This document shows positions 15,632 to 25,156 of a DNA stretch of 64,000 nt, piece after piece. The DNA comes from Scardovia wiggsiae (GTDB lineage: Bacteria > Actinomycetota > Actinomycetes > Actinomycetales > Bifidobacteriaceae), in contig NZ_CP157350.1 in NCBI RefSeq assembly GCF_051045985.1, forward strand, positions 434,001 to 498,000, in the 5' to 3' direction. The notes under the pieces are model-generated. The model was not told the DNA's origin, did no database searches, and worked only from the letters and a program-made list of their open reading frames with translations. The translations under genes were made by a program, and so were the position numbers. How positions within the stretch are numbered: the stretch's first letter is position 1; each line of letters opens with the position of its first letter.

Positions 15632-16942
15632 ATGAAATTTGCGGCGATCAGCGGATCCATAGATAAGGGTTCGTATAATACGAAACTGCTGATGTTCATG
15701 GCAAACCGGTTCAGGAACATGGCTGACATTGATATCCTTGATATTTCGCAGGTACCCATGTTCAATGAGTCCGATGATCAGACGGACAGCGAGATAATCC
15801 AGTATCTGGCAGCAAAGATCAGCAATTCCGACGGCGTTATTATCGCGACCCCCGAGCATGACCACACTACGACTGCTGCGCTTAAAAGCATTATTGAATG
15901 GATGTCATATAAGATACATCCGTTTGAGGGCAAGCCGGTCCTTCTTGTTGGCGCTTCATGGACGGATCAGGGGTCTTCGCGCGCGCAGCTGGATGTCCGC
16001 CAGATACTCGAATCCCCTGGGGTGAATGCTGTTGTGATGCCCAGCGATGAATTCCTGCTTGGCAATGCCCTTACTGCTTTTAATGAGAACGGCAATCTGA
16101 AAGATGAAGGCACCGTCGCATTCCTGACAAGCGTTATGCAGAAATTTGTTACCTGGGTGAAGGTCATGAGGGCTATGAGCGGTGACGCACGCAGTGAGGC
16201 TGATGATGAGGACCTTACTGCAAGCTCGGCAATTGATACGACAGTTGAAGATATTGATATGACTGCTGATGACTGGGTAGAGCAGGCGGCTGAGAAGACC
16301 GGCGCTGCACGCGGCAGCGATTACGTTGTTCTTGACAGAGGTATCCTTACCGTTGACCAGCTTAACTGGTTCCTCAACACTATGCCGATGGAGCTGACGT
16401 ACGCTGACGATAATAATCAGTTCATCTACTATAACCATAACCTGCCGTCGGATAAAATGCTTGCCCCGCGCGAACCGGAGCAGGCGGGCGACCCTATGTC
16501 CGTTGTGCATCCGGAGCGTGCCATCCCCGGAGTCAAACGTGTGATCCATGCACTCCGTACAGGCAAAACAGACCTGGTATCGATGCCTGTACCCGGGAAT
16601 AAGGTAAATTCTAAGTATATAATGCATTATTATAAAGCGATGCATGATACTGACGGGCGTTACCGCGGTGTCAACGAATGGGTGCTTGACGTGTGGCCTG
16701 TTGTCGAAGCGTATATAAAGAGGACAGGGCAGAAGCTGGTCCCGGATGGGAACGCCGGTAAAGCTGATGCTGCGTCAAGTGCTTCTGTAAGCGGTCCCGG
16801 TACACAGGATAGCAGTGCGGAAGCGGTATCATCGGCTTCTGTATCTGATGTATCTTCTGCTGCTGGCAGCGAACCTGGAAGCGGAGTTATCAGCGGTGCT
16901 GACGGCAGTGCTGATGCGGGAAGCAGTGCATCTGTCAGTTGA
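15632..16942 (+). CDS. FMN reductase fused to PAS-like domain
   Basis: A 436-residue protein. Residues 1-180 are a second flavodoxin-like FMN reductase (AAISGSIDKGSYNTKL, ATPEHDHTTTAAL, GASWTDQGSSRAQ). Residues ~235-375 match the PAS domain found in DUF438 proteins: LTVDQLNWFLNTMPMELTY, then VHPERAIPGVKRVIHALRTG and the closing DGRYRGVNEWVLDV. The last ~50 residues are a Ser/Ala/Gly-rich tail. The PAS part may bind haem or flavin and couple redox state to the reductase; this is inference. Start chosen at the ATG after AAGGAG. Confidence 0.85.
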   Translation: MKFAAISGSIDKGSYNTKLLMFMANRFRNMADIDILDISQVPMFNESDDQTDSEIIQYLAAKISNSDGVIIATPEHDHTTTAALKSIIEWMSYKIHPFEGKPVLLVGASWTDQGSSRAQLDVRQILESPGVNAVVMPSDEFLLGNALTAFNENGNLKDEGTVAFLTSVMQKFVTWVKVMRAMSGDARSEADDEDLTASSAIDTTVEDIDMTADDWVEQAAEKTGAARGSDYVVLDRGILTVDQLNWFLNTMPMELTYADDNNQFIYYNHNLPSDKMLAPREPEQAGDPMSVVHPERAIPGVKRVIHALRTGKTDLVSMPVPGNKVNSKYIMHYYKAMHDTDGRYRGVNEWVLDVWPVVEAYIKRTGQKLVPDGNAGKADAASSASVSGPGTQDSSAEAVSSASVSDVSSAAGSEPGSGVISGADGSADAGSSASVS

Positions 16943-16962
16943 TTAAGTATCCAGACTGATGC

Positions 16963-18015
16963 CTAACTGGCAGATTTTGGCGCTATTCTGTCTATCGCTG
17001 CCAGTTCATCATCGCTGAAAGCCGTCTGTGAAACTGCCTTGGCACAGTCAAGTATCTGTGACGACCTGGACGCGCCAATGATCACCGTGCTCACGGGGCC
17101 CTCCGGTCCATCTCGCAGCACCCATGACAATGCCATCTGCGCCAGGCTCTGCCCGCGACTGCGCGCTATATCATTAAGCTGGAGTATCTGGCTATGGCGC
17201 AGCCGGATATCGCTTTCATGCAGGAACCTCGGATCATGACCTGCCCGGCTATCAGCAGGGATACCATCCAGATAGCGCTCGGTAAGCAGCCCCTGCGCCA
17301 GCGGGGAATACACAGCCAGGCCGATCCCTGCTTCCTGTGCCGCAGCCTTGAGCCCGCCTCGGCGGATATCTTCTTCAGTGCCGTCATTCTCGATATGCCT
17401 GTCGAAAATGTTATACCTCACCTGGTTGATGACGAACGGCGTGTGCATCCTCTGCAGCAGTGCTGCTGCCTCCCTGGTATGTGCAGCATCGTAATTGGAT
17501 ATGCCTGCATATAGTGCTTTGCCTGAGCTGACAGCCTGCGCGAGTGCGCCCATCGTTTCCTCAAGGGGAGTATCGGGATCCATACGGTGGCTGTAAAAGA
17601 TATCAACGTAGTCCAGGCCTAAACGGCTGAGGGACTGGTCAAGGCTTGCCAGCAGGTATTTGCGTGACCCGCAGTCGCCATACGGTCCCGGCCACATATC
17701 AAAACCGGCCTTTGTAGTGACCAGCATCTCGTCACGGTAAGGTTTAAGGTCCATTGCCATGATCTTCCCGAAATTGCGTTCGGCCGCCCCGTACTCCGGA
17801 CCGTAATTATTGGCAAGGTCAAACTGGGTGATCCCTGCATCAAATGCCGTCCGGCACATCTGACGCATAACAGCAAAATCAGAGATATCACCGAAATTAT
17901 GCCATAAACCAAGAGAGACCTGCGGCATTTTCAGCCCGGTCTTCCCGCAGCGGGAGTAAAGCATGCGGCCATCATAGCGGTTATCGTCTGCGTTATAGCG
18001 TGGGGTCAGGTCCAT
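16963..18015 (-). CDS. Aldo/keto reductase (YghZ-like)
   Basis: A 350-residue NADPH-dependent aldo/keto reductase of the L-glyceraldehyde-3-phosphate/methylglyoxal reductase group. The barrel shows the catalytic Asp and Tyr (FDLANNYGPEYGAAE), the Lys in TTKAGFDMWPGPYG, the His in FYSHRMDPDTPLEE, and the cofactor region VIIGASRSSQI near the C-terminus. GGAGC upstream of the ATG. It is divergent from the mevalonate operon with a 208-base intergenic region carrying two inverted repeats. Confidence 0.92.
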   Translation of the reverse strand: MDLTPRYNADDNRYDGRMLYSRCGKTGLKMPQVSLGLWHNFGDISDFAVMRQMCRTAFDAGITQFDLANNYGPEYGAAERNFGKIMAMDLKPYRDEMLVTTKAGFDMWPGPYGDCGSRKYLLASLDQSLSRLGLDYVDIFYSHRMDPDTPLEETMGALAQAVSSGKALYAGISNYDAAHTREAAALLQRMHTPFVINQVRYNIFDRHIENDGTEEDIRRGGLKAAAQEAGIGLAVYSPLAQGLLTERYLDGIPADSRAGHDPRFLHESDIRLRHSQILQLNDIARSRGQSLAQMALSWVLRDGPEGPVSTVIIGASRSSQILDCAKAVSQTAFSDDELAAIDRIAPKSAS

Positions 18016-18042
18016 GTGTGCTCCTTTAGATGGCTGCCGGTG

Positions 18043-18063
18043 CTGATACCGTCCTGGTATCAG
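18043..18063. promoter_or_regulatory. Inverted repeat, candidate operator 1
   Basis: CTGATACC and GGTATCAG around a 5-base spacer, 28 bases upstream of the aldo/keto reductase start. Same geometry as the repeat at 18165. Confidence 0.45.
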
Positions 18064-18164
18064 ATATGTCCTTATTATACTGCCGTAAGGATGTACCTGC
18101 CTGCAGCGTAAAACTATTGTGCTGAAAAATTAAATGGCTGAGAGTATTATATAAATCCAGATAA

Positions 18165-18185
18165 ACTTGATATCCCGTATCAAGT
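18165..18185. promoter_or_regulatory. Inverted repeat, candidate operator 2
   Basis: ACTTGATA and TATCAAGT around a 5-base spacer, 39 bases upstream of the thiolase start, in the probable promoter or 5' leader of the mevalonate operon. Confidence 0.45.
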
Positions 18186-18223
18186 ATTATGGATTTTGAC
18201 CTGTGACAGTTTTTAGGTGAAGT

Positions 18224-19603
18224 ATGGCTGAAGTTGTGATTGTCAGTGCCGCGCGCACGCCGATCGGTACCCTTAACGGATCGTTATCATCGGTCACGGC
18301 TGTGGAACTGGGCACGATAGCGGCAAAGGCAGCGATCCGGCGTTCGGGGATCAGCGCCTCTGATATTGGACAGTCGATTTTCGGCAATGTGCTCCAGGCG
18401 AATAATGGGCAGAATATAGCACGGCAGATTGCGCTGCGTGCCGGTATGGACACTTCCAGCACTGCTATGACGGTGAATGAAGTATGCGGGTCAGGGCTTA
18501 AAGCTGTGCGTATGGGGCAGGCTGCGATCCTGCTGGGCGATGCCGATACCGTCCTTGTCGGCGGTACGGAAAGCATGAGCAATACCCCTTACTATGCCCC
18601 GGATATGCGGTCCGGGCATAAATATGGGAGTGTGGAGTTCGTTGACGGGATATTCCGGGATGGGCTTTCTGATGCTTTCACAGGCCAGCCTATGGGGATG
18701 ACTGCTGAGAATGTAGCGAAAACTTTCGGGATAACACGCCGGCAGCAGGATGAATTTGCTCTGGGGTCCCACATCAAAGCTGTGAATGCCCAGCTCAGCG
18801 GCGCTTTTGATAAAGAGATAGCCCCTGTCCCTGTTCCCGCCGGACATGCCGGCGATCACAGCATTCTTGTTGACAAGGATGACGGCCCGCGTGATGATAC
18901 TGATATGGAGAAGCTTGGTCGCCTGCGGACGGTTTTCGTGAAGCCTGACTGTGCGGCAGCAGGATGCGGCGGTTCCGGCTGCGGTGAACTCGGGCATGGC
19001 AAGAATGGACGCGGTGAGCCCGGACGTAGGGAGCATGGACGTGGGGATTCTGGTTTTCCGGATAACGCGGGTACAGCGCAGAATACTGATACTGCAGGTC
19101 CCACTGATACTGTACAGGACCGGGGTACGGTAACTGCCGGCAATGCCAGCGGCATCAATGACGGTGCCGCCGCGCTGGTGCTTATGCGCAAAGACCTTGC
19201 CATAGAGCGCGGCATCAGTTATCTGGCTGAGATATCAGGCTACGCGGAAGGCGGTATCGACCCTGATTTTATGGGTTATGCGCCTAAGCGCGTGATTGAA
19301 AGGATGCTCCGTAATACGCATTCAGCTATTGAGGATATCGACCTGTTTGAAATAAATGAAGCATTCGCGTCACAGAGTATTGCAGTCATGGATCAGCTGG
19401 AGATCCCTGAAAATAAGCTGAATGTTAACGGAGGGGCTATTGCCCTGGGGCATCCTTTGGGCGCATCCGGGGCGCGTATCCTGGTGACTCTGCTGTATGC
19501 GCTGCGCGCGCGTAAAAAGGCGACAGGTGTTGCCGCTTTATGTGTCGGCGGCGGTATCGGTGTGGCAATGCAGGTCCAGATGGCTGACGGGACAGACCGC
19601 TGA
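18224..19603 (+). CDS. Acetyl-CoA C-acetyltransferase (thiolase) with low-complexity insert
   Basis: A 459-residue thiolase II that condenses two acetyl-CoA to acetoacetyl-CoA, the first step of the mevalonate route. Conserved are SAARTPIG at the N-terminus, the nucleophile Cys in NEVCGSGLKAV, NEAFASQS, GHPLGASGARI and the second Cys in ALCVGGGIGVAMQ. The family is ~395 residues; the extra ~60 are a Gly/Arg/Asp-rich segment at about residues 245-305, just before the NASGINDGAAAL motif. First gene of an operon with HMG-CoA reductase and synthase; its TGA overlaps the next ATG. Confidence 0.95.
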   Translation: MAEVVIVSAARTPIGTLNGSLSSVTAVELGTIAAKAAIRRSGISASDIGQSIFGNVLQANNGQNIARQIALRAGMDTSSTAMTVNEVCGSGLKAVRMGQAAILLGDADTVLVGGTESMSNTPYYAPDMRSGHKYGSVEFVDGIFRDGLSDAFTGQPMGMTAENVAKTFGITRRQQDEFALGSHIKAVNAQLSGAFDKEIAPVPVPAGHAGDHSILVDKDDGPRDDTDMEKLGRLRTVFVKPDCAAAGCGGSGCGELGHGKNGRGEPGRREHGRGDSGFPDNAGTAQNTDTAGPTDTVQDRGTVTAGNASGINDGAAALVLMRKDLAIERGISYLAEISGYAEGGIDPDFMGYAPKRVIERMLRNTHSAIEDIDLFEINEAFASQSIAVMDQLEIPENKLNVNGGAIALGHPLGASGARILVTLLYALRARKKATGVAALCVGGGIGVAMQVQMADGTDR

Positions 19604-21354
19604 TGTGCAGGCAGGAACAGCCGGATAATCAGGCACAGCACGGGGAACAGGCTGTGCGCAGGGAGCGCAGGGAGCTGGTGTTTCGTGGAGGATCCGAGGA
19701 GCGCGAAGTACGTGAGGTGCACGGGGATGGCGAGACGGGCAGCGGGTGCGCAGTACGTGAGTTGCGTGAGATGCGCGGATCTAAATTCTACCGGTTATCC
19801 TCTCAGGGCCGCCTGCAGGTTCTGATGCAGGAAGGCGTCATTACTGCGGAAGATATGCGGGAGATTGCCGGATTTACAGGGCTGGATGCTGATGCCGCCC
19901 GGAACCTTATAGAAAACCAGATAGGGCAGTTTGCCCTTCCGATGGGTATAGTCCGGAACCTTGAAGTTAACGGCAAAATATACCAGGTGCCTGTAGTGAC
20001 GGAGGAACCGTCCGTAGTTGCTGCGGCCAGCAACGGGGCGCGGATCGCCCGTGCGAATGGGGGAGTAGCGGCGCAGGCCGGTTCACATTGCGTAACAGGA
20101 GAGATAATTTTCAGCTGCGGCAGCAGTTCCGGTGATGCTGGCGTTATTGACGCTGGTGAGGGTTATGCCGGCAGCGGCGCCAATAGCTGCGGGGCTGCCG
20201 GTGATGCTCGCGGCGGCATTGAGGCTGCGCGGATCGCCCGCATACTTGAAACACATAGTGATGATATCCGTACTGTGGCCAATGCTGCCCACCCTTCGAT
20301 AGTCGGATACGGAGGAGGCCTGCTCAGCCATAAGGTTGAGATACTTGGCGGTGGTGTACCGGCGGGCAGCAGCAGCCCAATGCCTAAGGAAGGGGAATCG
20401 GCCGGCAGAGAAGGCTTAGCGGGCAGAGAGGATCCGGATGGCAGCCTGAATGGCAGCAGGCCGGGCAGCGGCTGCAGGCCGAGTGATTGCAATAGCTGCA
20501 AGCCGTATGATCGCAATAGCTGCGGGCCGGAGGGATTTGTTAAGCTTTCCCTGATTATTGACCCGTGCGATGCGATGGGCGCCAATATTGTGAATACAAT
20601 ATGCGAAGTTGTTGCCGCTGCAGCGGAAGGCTGGACGGGCTGCAGGGCACTCACCGCAATACTCAGCAATAACGTGGCCGCAGCTTCGGCCGCAACTGCG
20701 CGCGTAGAAGTACAGCCGCATACGCTGGCAACCCGGTCATGCGGCGGTGAGCTTATTGCCCGGCGCATTGCGGAGCTGTCTGCGCTTGCCCGGATTGACG
20801 CTGACCGTGCGGTGACCCACAATAAGGGGATCATGAACGGCATTTCATCCGCCGTGCTTGCTTCCGGTAATGATACGCGCGCAGTTGAGGCTGGCGCCCA
20901 CGCATTCGCTGCGAGGACAGGGCGTTATATGCCTTTGAGCGAATGGGTTCTGAACAGCAGGGGCAATTTGTGCGGCGAGATCCGTATCCCGCTGCAGGTC
21001 GGCATTATCGGCGGTGCCGCCGGCGCCCTTCCGATGGCACGTCTGGCTAAAAAAATCGGCGGCTATCCATCCGTGCAGGAGTTCCAGTGTGTCCTTGCTT
21101 CCCTGGGCCTGGTACAGAACCTTGCGGCTTTGCGTGCCCTTGTCGGGCCGGGTATTCAGCAGGGCCATATGGCGTTGCATGCGAATGCACTCGCTATGGC
21201 TGCAGGCGCGCAGGGGAGTGAGATCGAACAGGTAAGCCGCATTCTTCAGGGGCGTGATAAAAATCTTGAAGCTGCGGCAGAAATACTGGCAGATATCCGC
21301 GGCAGCAGAAGGCCTGAGGAATCTGAGAAACCTGAGAAGGGCGGTACCCACTAA
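19603..21354 (+). CDS. mvaA: HMG-CoA reductase, class II, with inserts
   Basis: Reduces HMG-CoA to mevalonate. The catalytic set of class II enzymes is present: ENQIG, the Glu in TEEPSVVAAAS, the Lys in NKGIMNG, DAMGANIVNT and the His in GHMALH. At 583 residues it is much longer than the ~430 usual. The excess lies in an Arg/Glu-rich N-terminal ~55 residues, a Gly/Ala-rich insert near residues 165-205 and a Gly/Ser/Cys-rich insert near 255-310. A later start at the Met of MRGSKFYRLS (about residue 57) is plausible and would remove the extension. Start and stop overlap both neighbours. Confidence 0.95.
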   Translation: MCRQEQPDNQAQHGEQAVRRERRELVFRGGSEEREVREVHGDGETGSGCAVRELREMRGSKFYRLSSQGRLQVLMQEGVITAEDMREIAGFTGLDADAARNLIENQIGQFALPMGIVRNLEVNGKIYQVPVVTEEPSVVAAASNGARIARANGGVAAQAGSHCVTGEIIFSCGSSSGDAGVIDAGEGYAGSGANSCGAAGDARGGIEAARIARILETHSDDIRTVANAAHPSIVGYGGGLLSHKVEILGGGVPAGSSSPMPKEGESAGREGLAGREDPDGSLNGSRPGSGCRPSDCNSCKPYDRNSCGPEGFVKLSLIIDPCDAMGANIVNTICEVVAAAAEGWTGCRALTAILSNNVAAASAATARVEVQPHTLATRSCGGELIARRIAELSALARIDADRAVTHNKGIMNGISSAVLASGNDTRAVEAGAHAFAARTGRYMPLSEWVLNSRGNLCGEIRIPLQVGIIGGAAGALPMARLAKKIGGYPSVQEFQCVLASLGLVQNLAALRALVGPGIQQGHMALHANALAMAAGAQGSEIEQVSRILQGRDKNLEAAAEILADIRGSRRPEESEKPEKGGTH

Positions 21355-22565
21355 TGGCATCCGTAGGCATTGATTCGATCGGGTTCTATACGCCCGGTTT
21401 TTATATTGACCTCAGGGAGCTTGCTGAGGTACGCGGTGTGGATCCTGATAAGTACAGTATCGGGATAGGGCAGGATGAACAGGCGGTCGCACCCTCTAAT
21501 CAGGATATAGTGACGATGGGTGCGGCGTCAGCTGTGAAAGCCCTGTACTATTCTGCGCAGTACCGTTCCTCACAGCCGCCCCGGCAATCACAGCCGGATG
21601 ATATCGGGCTTGTTATCGTTGGCACGGAATCAGGTGTTGATGCGAGCAAGGCTTCAGCGTTATTTATCCATGGCCTTATAGGATTGTCCCCCTGGTGCCG
21701 CTGTATTGAGATCAAAGAAGCCTGTTTTGGCGGCACCGCAGGCCTGATGTCTGCGTGCGACTATGTGCGTACCCATCCGGGGAAACGCGCACTTGTGATA
21801 GCATCGGATATCGCCCGGTATGGGCTTGGAACGCCCGGTGAGGTGACCCAGGGGGCAGGGGCGGTTGCCATGGTCGTTTCTGAGGATCCGCATATACTTG
21901 CGGTGGAACCGTATACTACAGCTTATTCGCATAGTATCAGCGATTTCTGGAGGCCGGTCTATGCAGGTTCCGCAATTGCCCGCGGCAGGTATTCTACGGA
22001 ACAGTATATAGGTTTTTTCCGTAAGGTATGGGATCGTTTCAGTGCGGAGACCGGCCTGACGCTTGATGATTTTGCCGCCATGTGCTTCCATCTGCCCTAT
22101 ACAAAGATGGGTATGAAGGCGTTCTCCTCCATCCTCGGTACGGTTGGCAGCGAAGCCCGTGAGCAGCTGGAGCAGAGGTATCACAGCAGCATCGTATATT
22201 CGCGCCGAGTTGGAAATATATATTCAGGATCGCTTTATCTGGGCCTTCTCTCTTTGCTGGATAACGACCAGTCGTTGGATCCGGGAGACAGGATCGGTTT
22301 CTTTTCGTATGGTTCCGGGGCTGTCGGGGAACTGTTCACAGGGATCCTGCAGCCGGGGTTTGAGGCCAGGCTGCATGCCCGGCATAATAAAAAGCTTCTG
22401 GACCAGCGGCATAAGTTGGATATTAATGAATATGAACAAATATTTGCAAACCAAATCCCGTACAGCAGTGAAGACTCCACAGCGGACATAAAGCATGCTG
22501 ATCCTCGGAACCCTTTTATCCTGAAAGAGGTCAAGGATCAGGAACGGATTTATGGAAGGCAATAA
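21354..22565 (+). CDS. mvaS: HMG-CoA synthase
   Basis: A 403-residue enzyme that joins acetyl-CoA to acetoacetyl-CoA. Seen are the catalytic Cys in KEACFGGTAGL, the Glu region in the GIDSIGFYTP N-terminal fold, the His in FHLPYTKMG, and GSGAVGELF near the C-terminus. Normal length, no insert. The start overlaps the HMG-CoA reductase stop (TAATG). Together the three genes make the upper mevalonate pathway; the lower-pathway kinases and decarboxylase are not in this window. Confidence 0.96.
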   Translation: MASVGIDSIGFYTPGFYIDLRELAEVRGVDPDKYSIGIGQDEQAVAPSNQDIVTMGAASAVKALYYSAQYRSSQPPRQSQPDDIGLVIVGTESGVDASKASALFIHGLIGLSPWCRCIEIKEACFGGTAGLMSACDYVRTHPGKRALVIASDIARYGLGTPGEVTQGAGAVAMVVSEDPHILAVEPYTTAYSHSISDFWRPVYAGSAIARGRYSTEQYIGFFRKVWDRFSAETGLTLDDFAAMCFHLPYTKMGMKAFSSILGTVGSEAREQLEQRYHSSIVYSRRVGNIYSGSLYLGLLSLLDNDQSLDPGDRIGFFSYGSGAVGELFTGILQPGFEARLHARHNKKLLDQRHKLDINEYEQIFANQIPYSSEDSTADIKHADPRNPFILKEVKDQERIYGRQ

Positions 22566-22638
22566 GTATACGGCGTTTCTCCCCAATCGCAGTGGTAGCC
22601 TGTAAGTATTCGGCTACTGAGCTGTTAAGAGGAAGATT

Positions 22639-22887
22639 ATGGCGCGAGTATACAGGGACCGGCTTATCAGTGATCTTAATGATAAAGCTGCAAAAGTTAA
22701 AACTGAGATAGAACTTGCACAGAAACAGGCGTCTCAGCTGTCAATGGACCTTGCCGATAAAGGGCTGCAGGGCAAAGCGTATGATGCTGTCCAAAAACAC
22801 TTTAAGATAGCACATACACTAATTGGGATTTTATTGCGCACCGTTCAGGAAGAGAGGGCCAGACATGGCGGTAAAGAATTTCTTTAA
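22639..22887 (+). pseudogene. LXG-like N-terminal fragment
   Basis: The first ~55 residues (RLISDLNDKAAKVKTEIELA, then LQGKAYDAVQKHF) have the helical, Leu-x-Gly look of LXG domains that route toxins to type VII secretion. After KHFK the DNA switches to a 64-bp segment duplicated at 27203, read here in another frame, and the protein ends soon after. I read this as a toxin or effector gene truncated by a deletion. A 15-codon frame (MAVKNFFKVGLHNIN) follows at 22865. AAGAGGAAG upstream of the ATG. Confidence 0.5.
22807..22870 (+). repeat. 64-bp direct repeat, left copy
   Basis: From ATAGCACATACAC to ACATGGCG, identical at 61 of 64 positions to 27203-27266. At the right copy it is the end of a membrane-protein gene plus the start of the next gene. 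Confidence 0.85.
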
Positions 22888-22953
22888 GGTTGGGTTGCAT
22901 AATATTAACTGAACAGGAGTGATATATAGACACGAGAAAAGGAGGATAATGCC

Positions 22954-24793
22954 ATGATAGAATATCACAATAAAATCACAGCACTATACTCCCGCCTTTC
23001 AGTTGGTGATGAAGATAGAGACGGTGGCGAGAGTAATAGTATTGTAAATCAAAAAGCCTTTTTAGAAAGGTATGCAAGAGAAAAAAAGCTGATAAACATT
23101 CGCCACTATATCGACGATGACGAAAGCGGTAGGTTCTTTGACCGATCCGCTTACACACAAATGATAAACGATGTAGAACAAGGTAAAATCGGAATTGTCA
23201 TCATGAAAGATATGACAAGATGGGGAAGAGATTATCTCCAAGTAGGAAATGCGATGGAGATATTTAGAAGAAACAATGTACGCTTTATCGCTATCAATAA
23301 CGGAATAGACAGCATTGACCAAAACACATTGGAATTTGCTCCCTTTATCAACATCATGTCAGAGTGGTATGCAAGAGACATCAGCAAGAAAGTAAAGACA
23401 GGAATTAAGACCAAAGGAGCAAACGGAAAGCCTGTCGCAACAGAAGCCCCATACGGCTATATAAAAGACCCTGAGAACAAAGATTATTGGATAGTCGATA
23501 AAGAAGCTGCCGAAGTTGTAAAACTCATTTTTAGGTTATTTATGGAGGGGGAAAAACAGAAATCAGATAGCTGTTTATCTGAAAGAAAAAGAGATACTAA
23601 CCCCAACCTTTTATATGAAACAGCAAGACAGAGGAACAGCCAAAAGCAGACCCCTAAACGAAGAAAACAGATATAACTGGAACAAAGCAACCCTCACACG
23701 CATACTGAAAAGACAAGAGTATTGTGGCGATGTAGTCAATTTCAAGACCGAAAAGCATTACAGGGATAAGAGAAACTACTATGTAGATAAAAGCAAATGG
23801 CAAATAACAGAAAATGTTCATGAGCCGATTATAGATAGAATTACCTTTGAAAATGTAGAGCGTATGTTAAAAAATGCACCTGTAAAAAGACCAAATGGAG
23901 ATGGAGAAATTCACGCACTTTCAGGCTTGATGTACTGTAAAGATTGCGGAACAAAAATGCACATTCGCACCATACACAAAAATGGAAGAGTACAGAATGT
24001 AACCTATTGCAGTGAATATGCCAAAGGGAAAGCAAAGCACCCCAAATGTAACTCCCCACATCGTATTGATGTTGATGAGGTTATGGAAAATATCGCCGAA
24101 GTATTACGAAAGATAGCACAGTATTCTTTAGAAAATAAAGTAGAGTTTGAAAAACTCGTGAAAGATAGTCTGTATAAAGAGCAAACCGAAGAAGTCAAGA
24201 AGAACCAAAAGCGTATGCCACAAATCACAGACCGAATGGAACAGATAGAAAGAGTGATGAATAAGCTCTATGAAGATAATGCACTTGGAAATATGGATAC
24301 AGAACGCTATGAACAGTTATCAAGAAAGTATGCAGAAGAATATTACACCTTAAAAGCAGAAAAAGAAGAAATCAAAGAACGCTTATCTGAATGTGAAAAT
24401 GCAAACCAAAGGGCAAAGAGATTTATCAGACTTGCAGAAAGCTATTCCAACTTTGAAGAACTTACTCCTACCATTATCAATGAGTTTATCAGTAAAATCG
24501 TAGTCCATGAAAGAGATGTAAAAAGAGCAAAATATGTTGTTCAAAGAATAGAGGTTTATTTTAATTATATCGGAAAATTTGAAAATGAACTTACAAAACA
24601 GATAGAGCCGACAGAACAGGAAATGCTACAGATGAGGGAAGAAATAGAAGAAGCAAAGAAAGAAAAATCACGAGCCTATCATAGAGAGTATTCTAAAAAA
24701 TACAGAGCCAAAAATCTTGAAAAGTGCCGAGAGTATGAAAAATTAAAAGCAAGAGAATACAGAGCAAAAAAGAAACTACAAGCAATGACCTAA
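22954..24793 (+). pseudogene. Large serine recombinase, frameshifted
   Basis: TnpX/TndX-type site-specific recombinase. The N-terminal resolvase domain (catalytic Ser in YSRLSVGDED; MKDMTRWGRDYL) and the recombinase domain are in one frame to about residue 195, then the frame shifts at a run of five Gs at 23547-23551. Removing one G restores MEGKNRNQIAVYLKEKEIL and joins the C-terminal part, which has the zinc ribbon (CKDCGTKM...CSEY...CNSP) and a long coiled-coil tail. Ribosome site AAAGGAGG. A sequencing error, inactivation, or reversible slippage are all possible. Confidence 0.85.
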
Positions 24794-24873
24794 TACGAAA
24801 TATCAACCAATCGCAAAAGAGGTTTCCTAATCACAGGAAATCTTTTTTTGTGCAAGTCGAAAGGAGGAACTAA

Positions 24874-25062
24874 ATGGCAGAAAATGAAAACACGGATATT
24901 AAAGAAATACAGGCAGAAGAACAACAACATCAAAAGCCTGATGGTATTCTTAGTAAAAAGATAAATGGAAAGACATTTGTAATAGAGATATATTTTGACA
25001 AAAAGAGCAAGGAAACTTTTCAAGATAAACTGTTTAAGGTAATAAATTCTAAGGGGAAATAG
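24874..25062 (+). CDS. tnpW: Transposon-encoded protein TnpW
   Basis: A 62-residue protein with the TnpW pattern: PDGILSKKINGKTFVIEIYF followed by SKETFQDKLFKVI. TnpW is a conserved small gene of Tn4451-family transposons with no settled function. AAAGGAGG upstream of the ATG. It follows the recombinase by 80 bases. Confidence 0.85.
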   Translation: MAENENTDIKEIQAEEQQHQKPDGILSKKINGKTFVIEIYFDKKSKETFQDKLFKVINSKGK

Positions 25063-25156
25063 TAGTGAGTGAGTAGGAAATCAGGCAGTAGAAAAAATGC
25101 CTTAAAAATGCTATAATATTCTCCAGTATAGGCAGCAAGTTTAAAGAGGAAAGATT

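Noticed and set aside
18491..19215. Long antisense frames across the thiolase and HMG-CoA reductase genes
   Set aside because: High G+C third positions of the sense genes keep antisense frames open; no ribosome sites and no family match.
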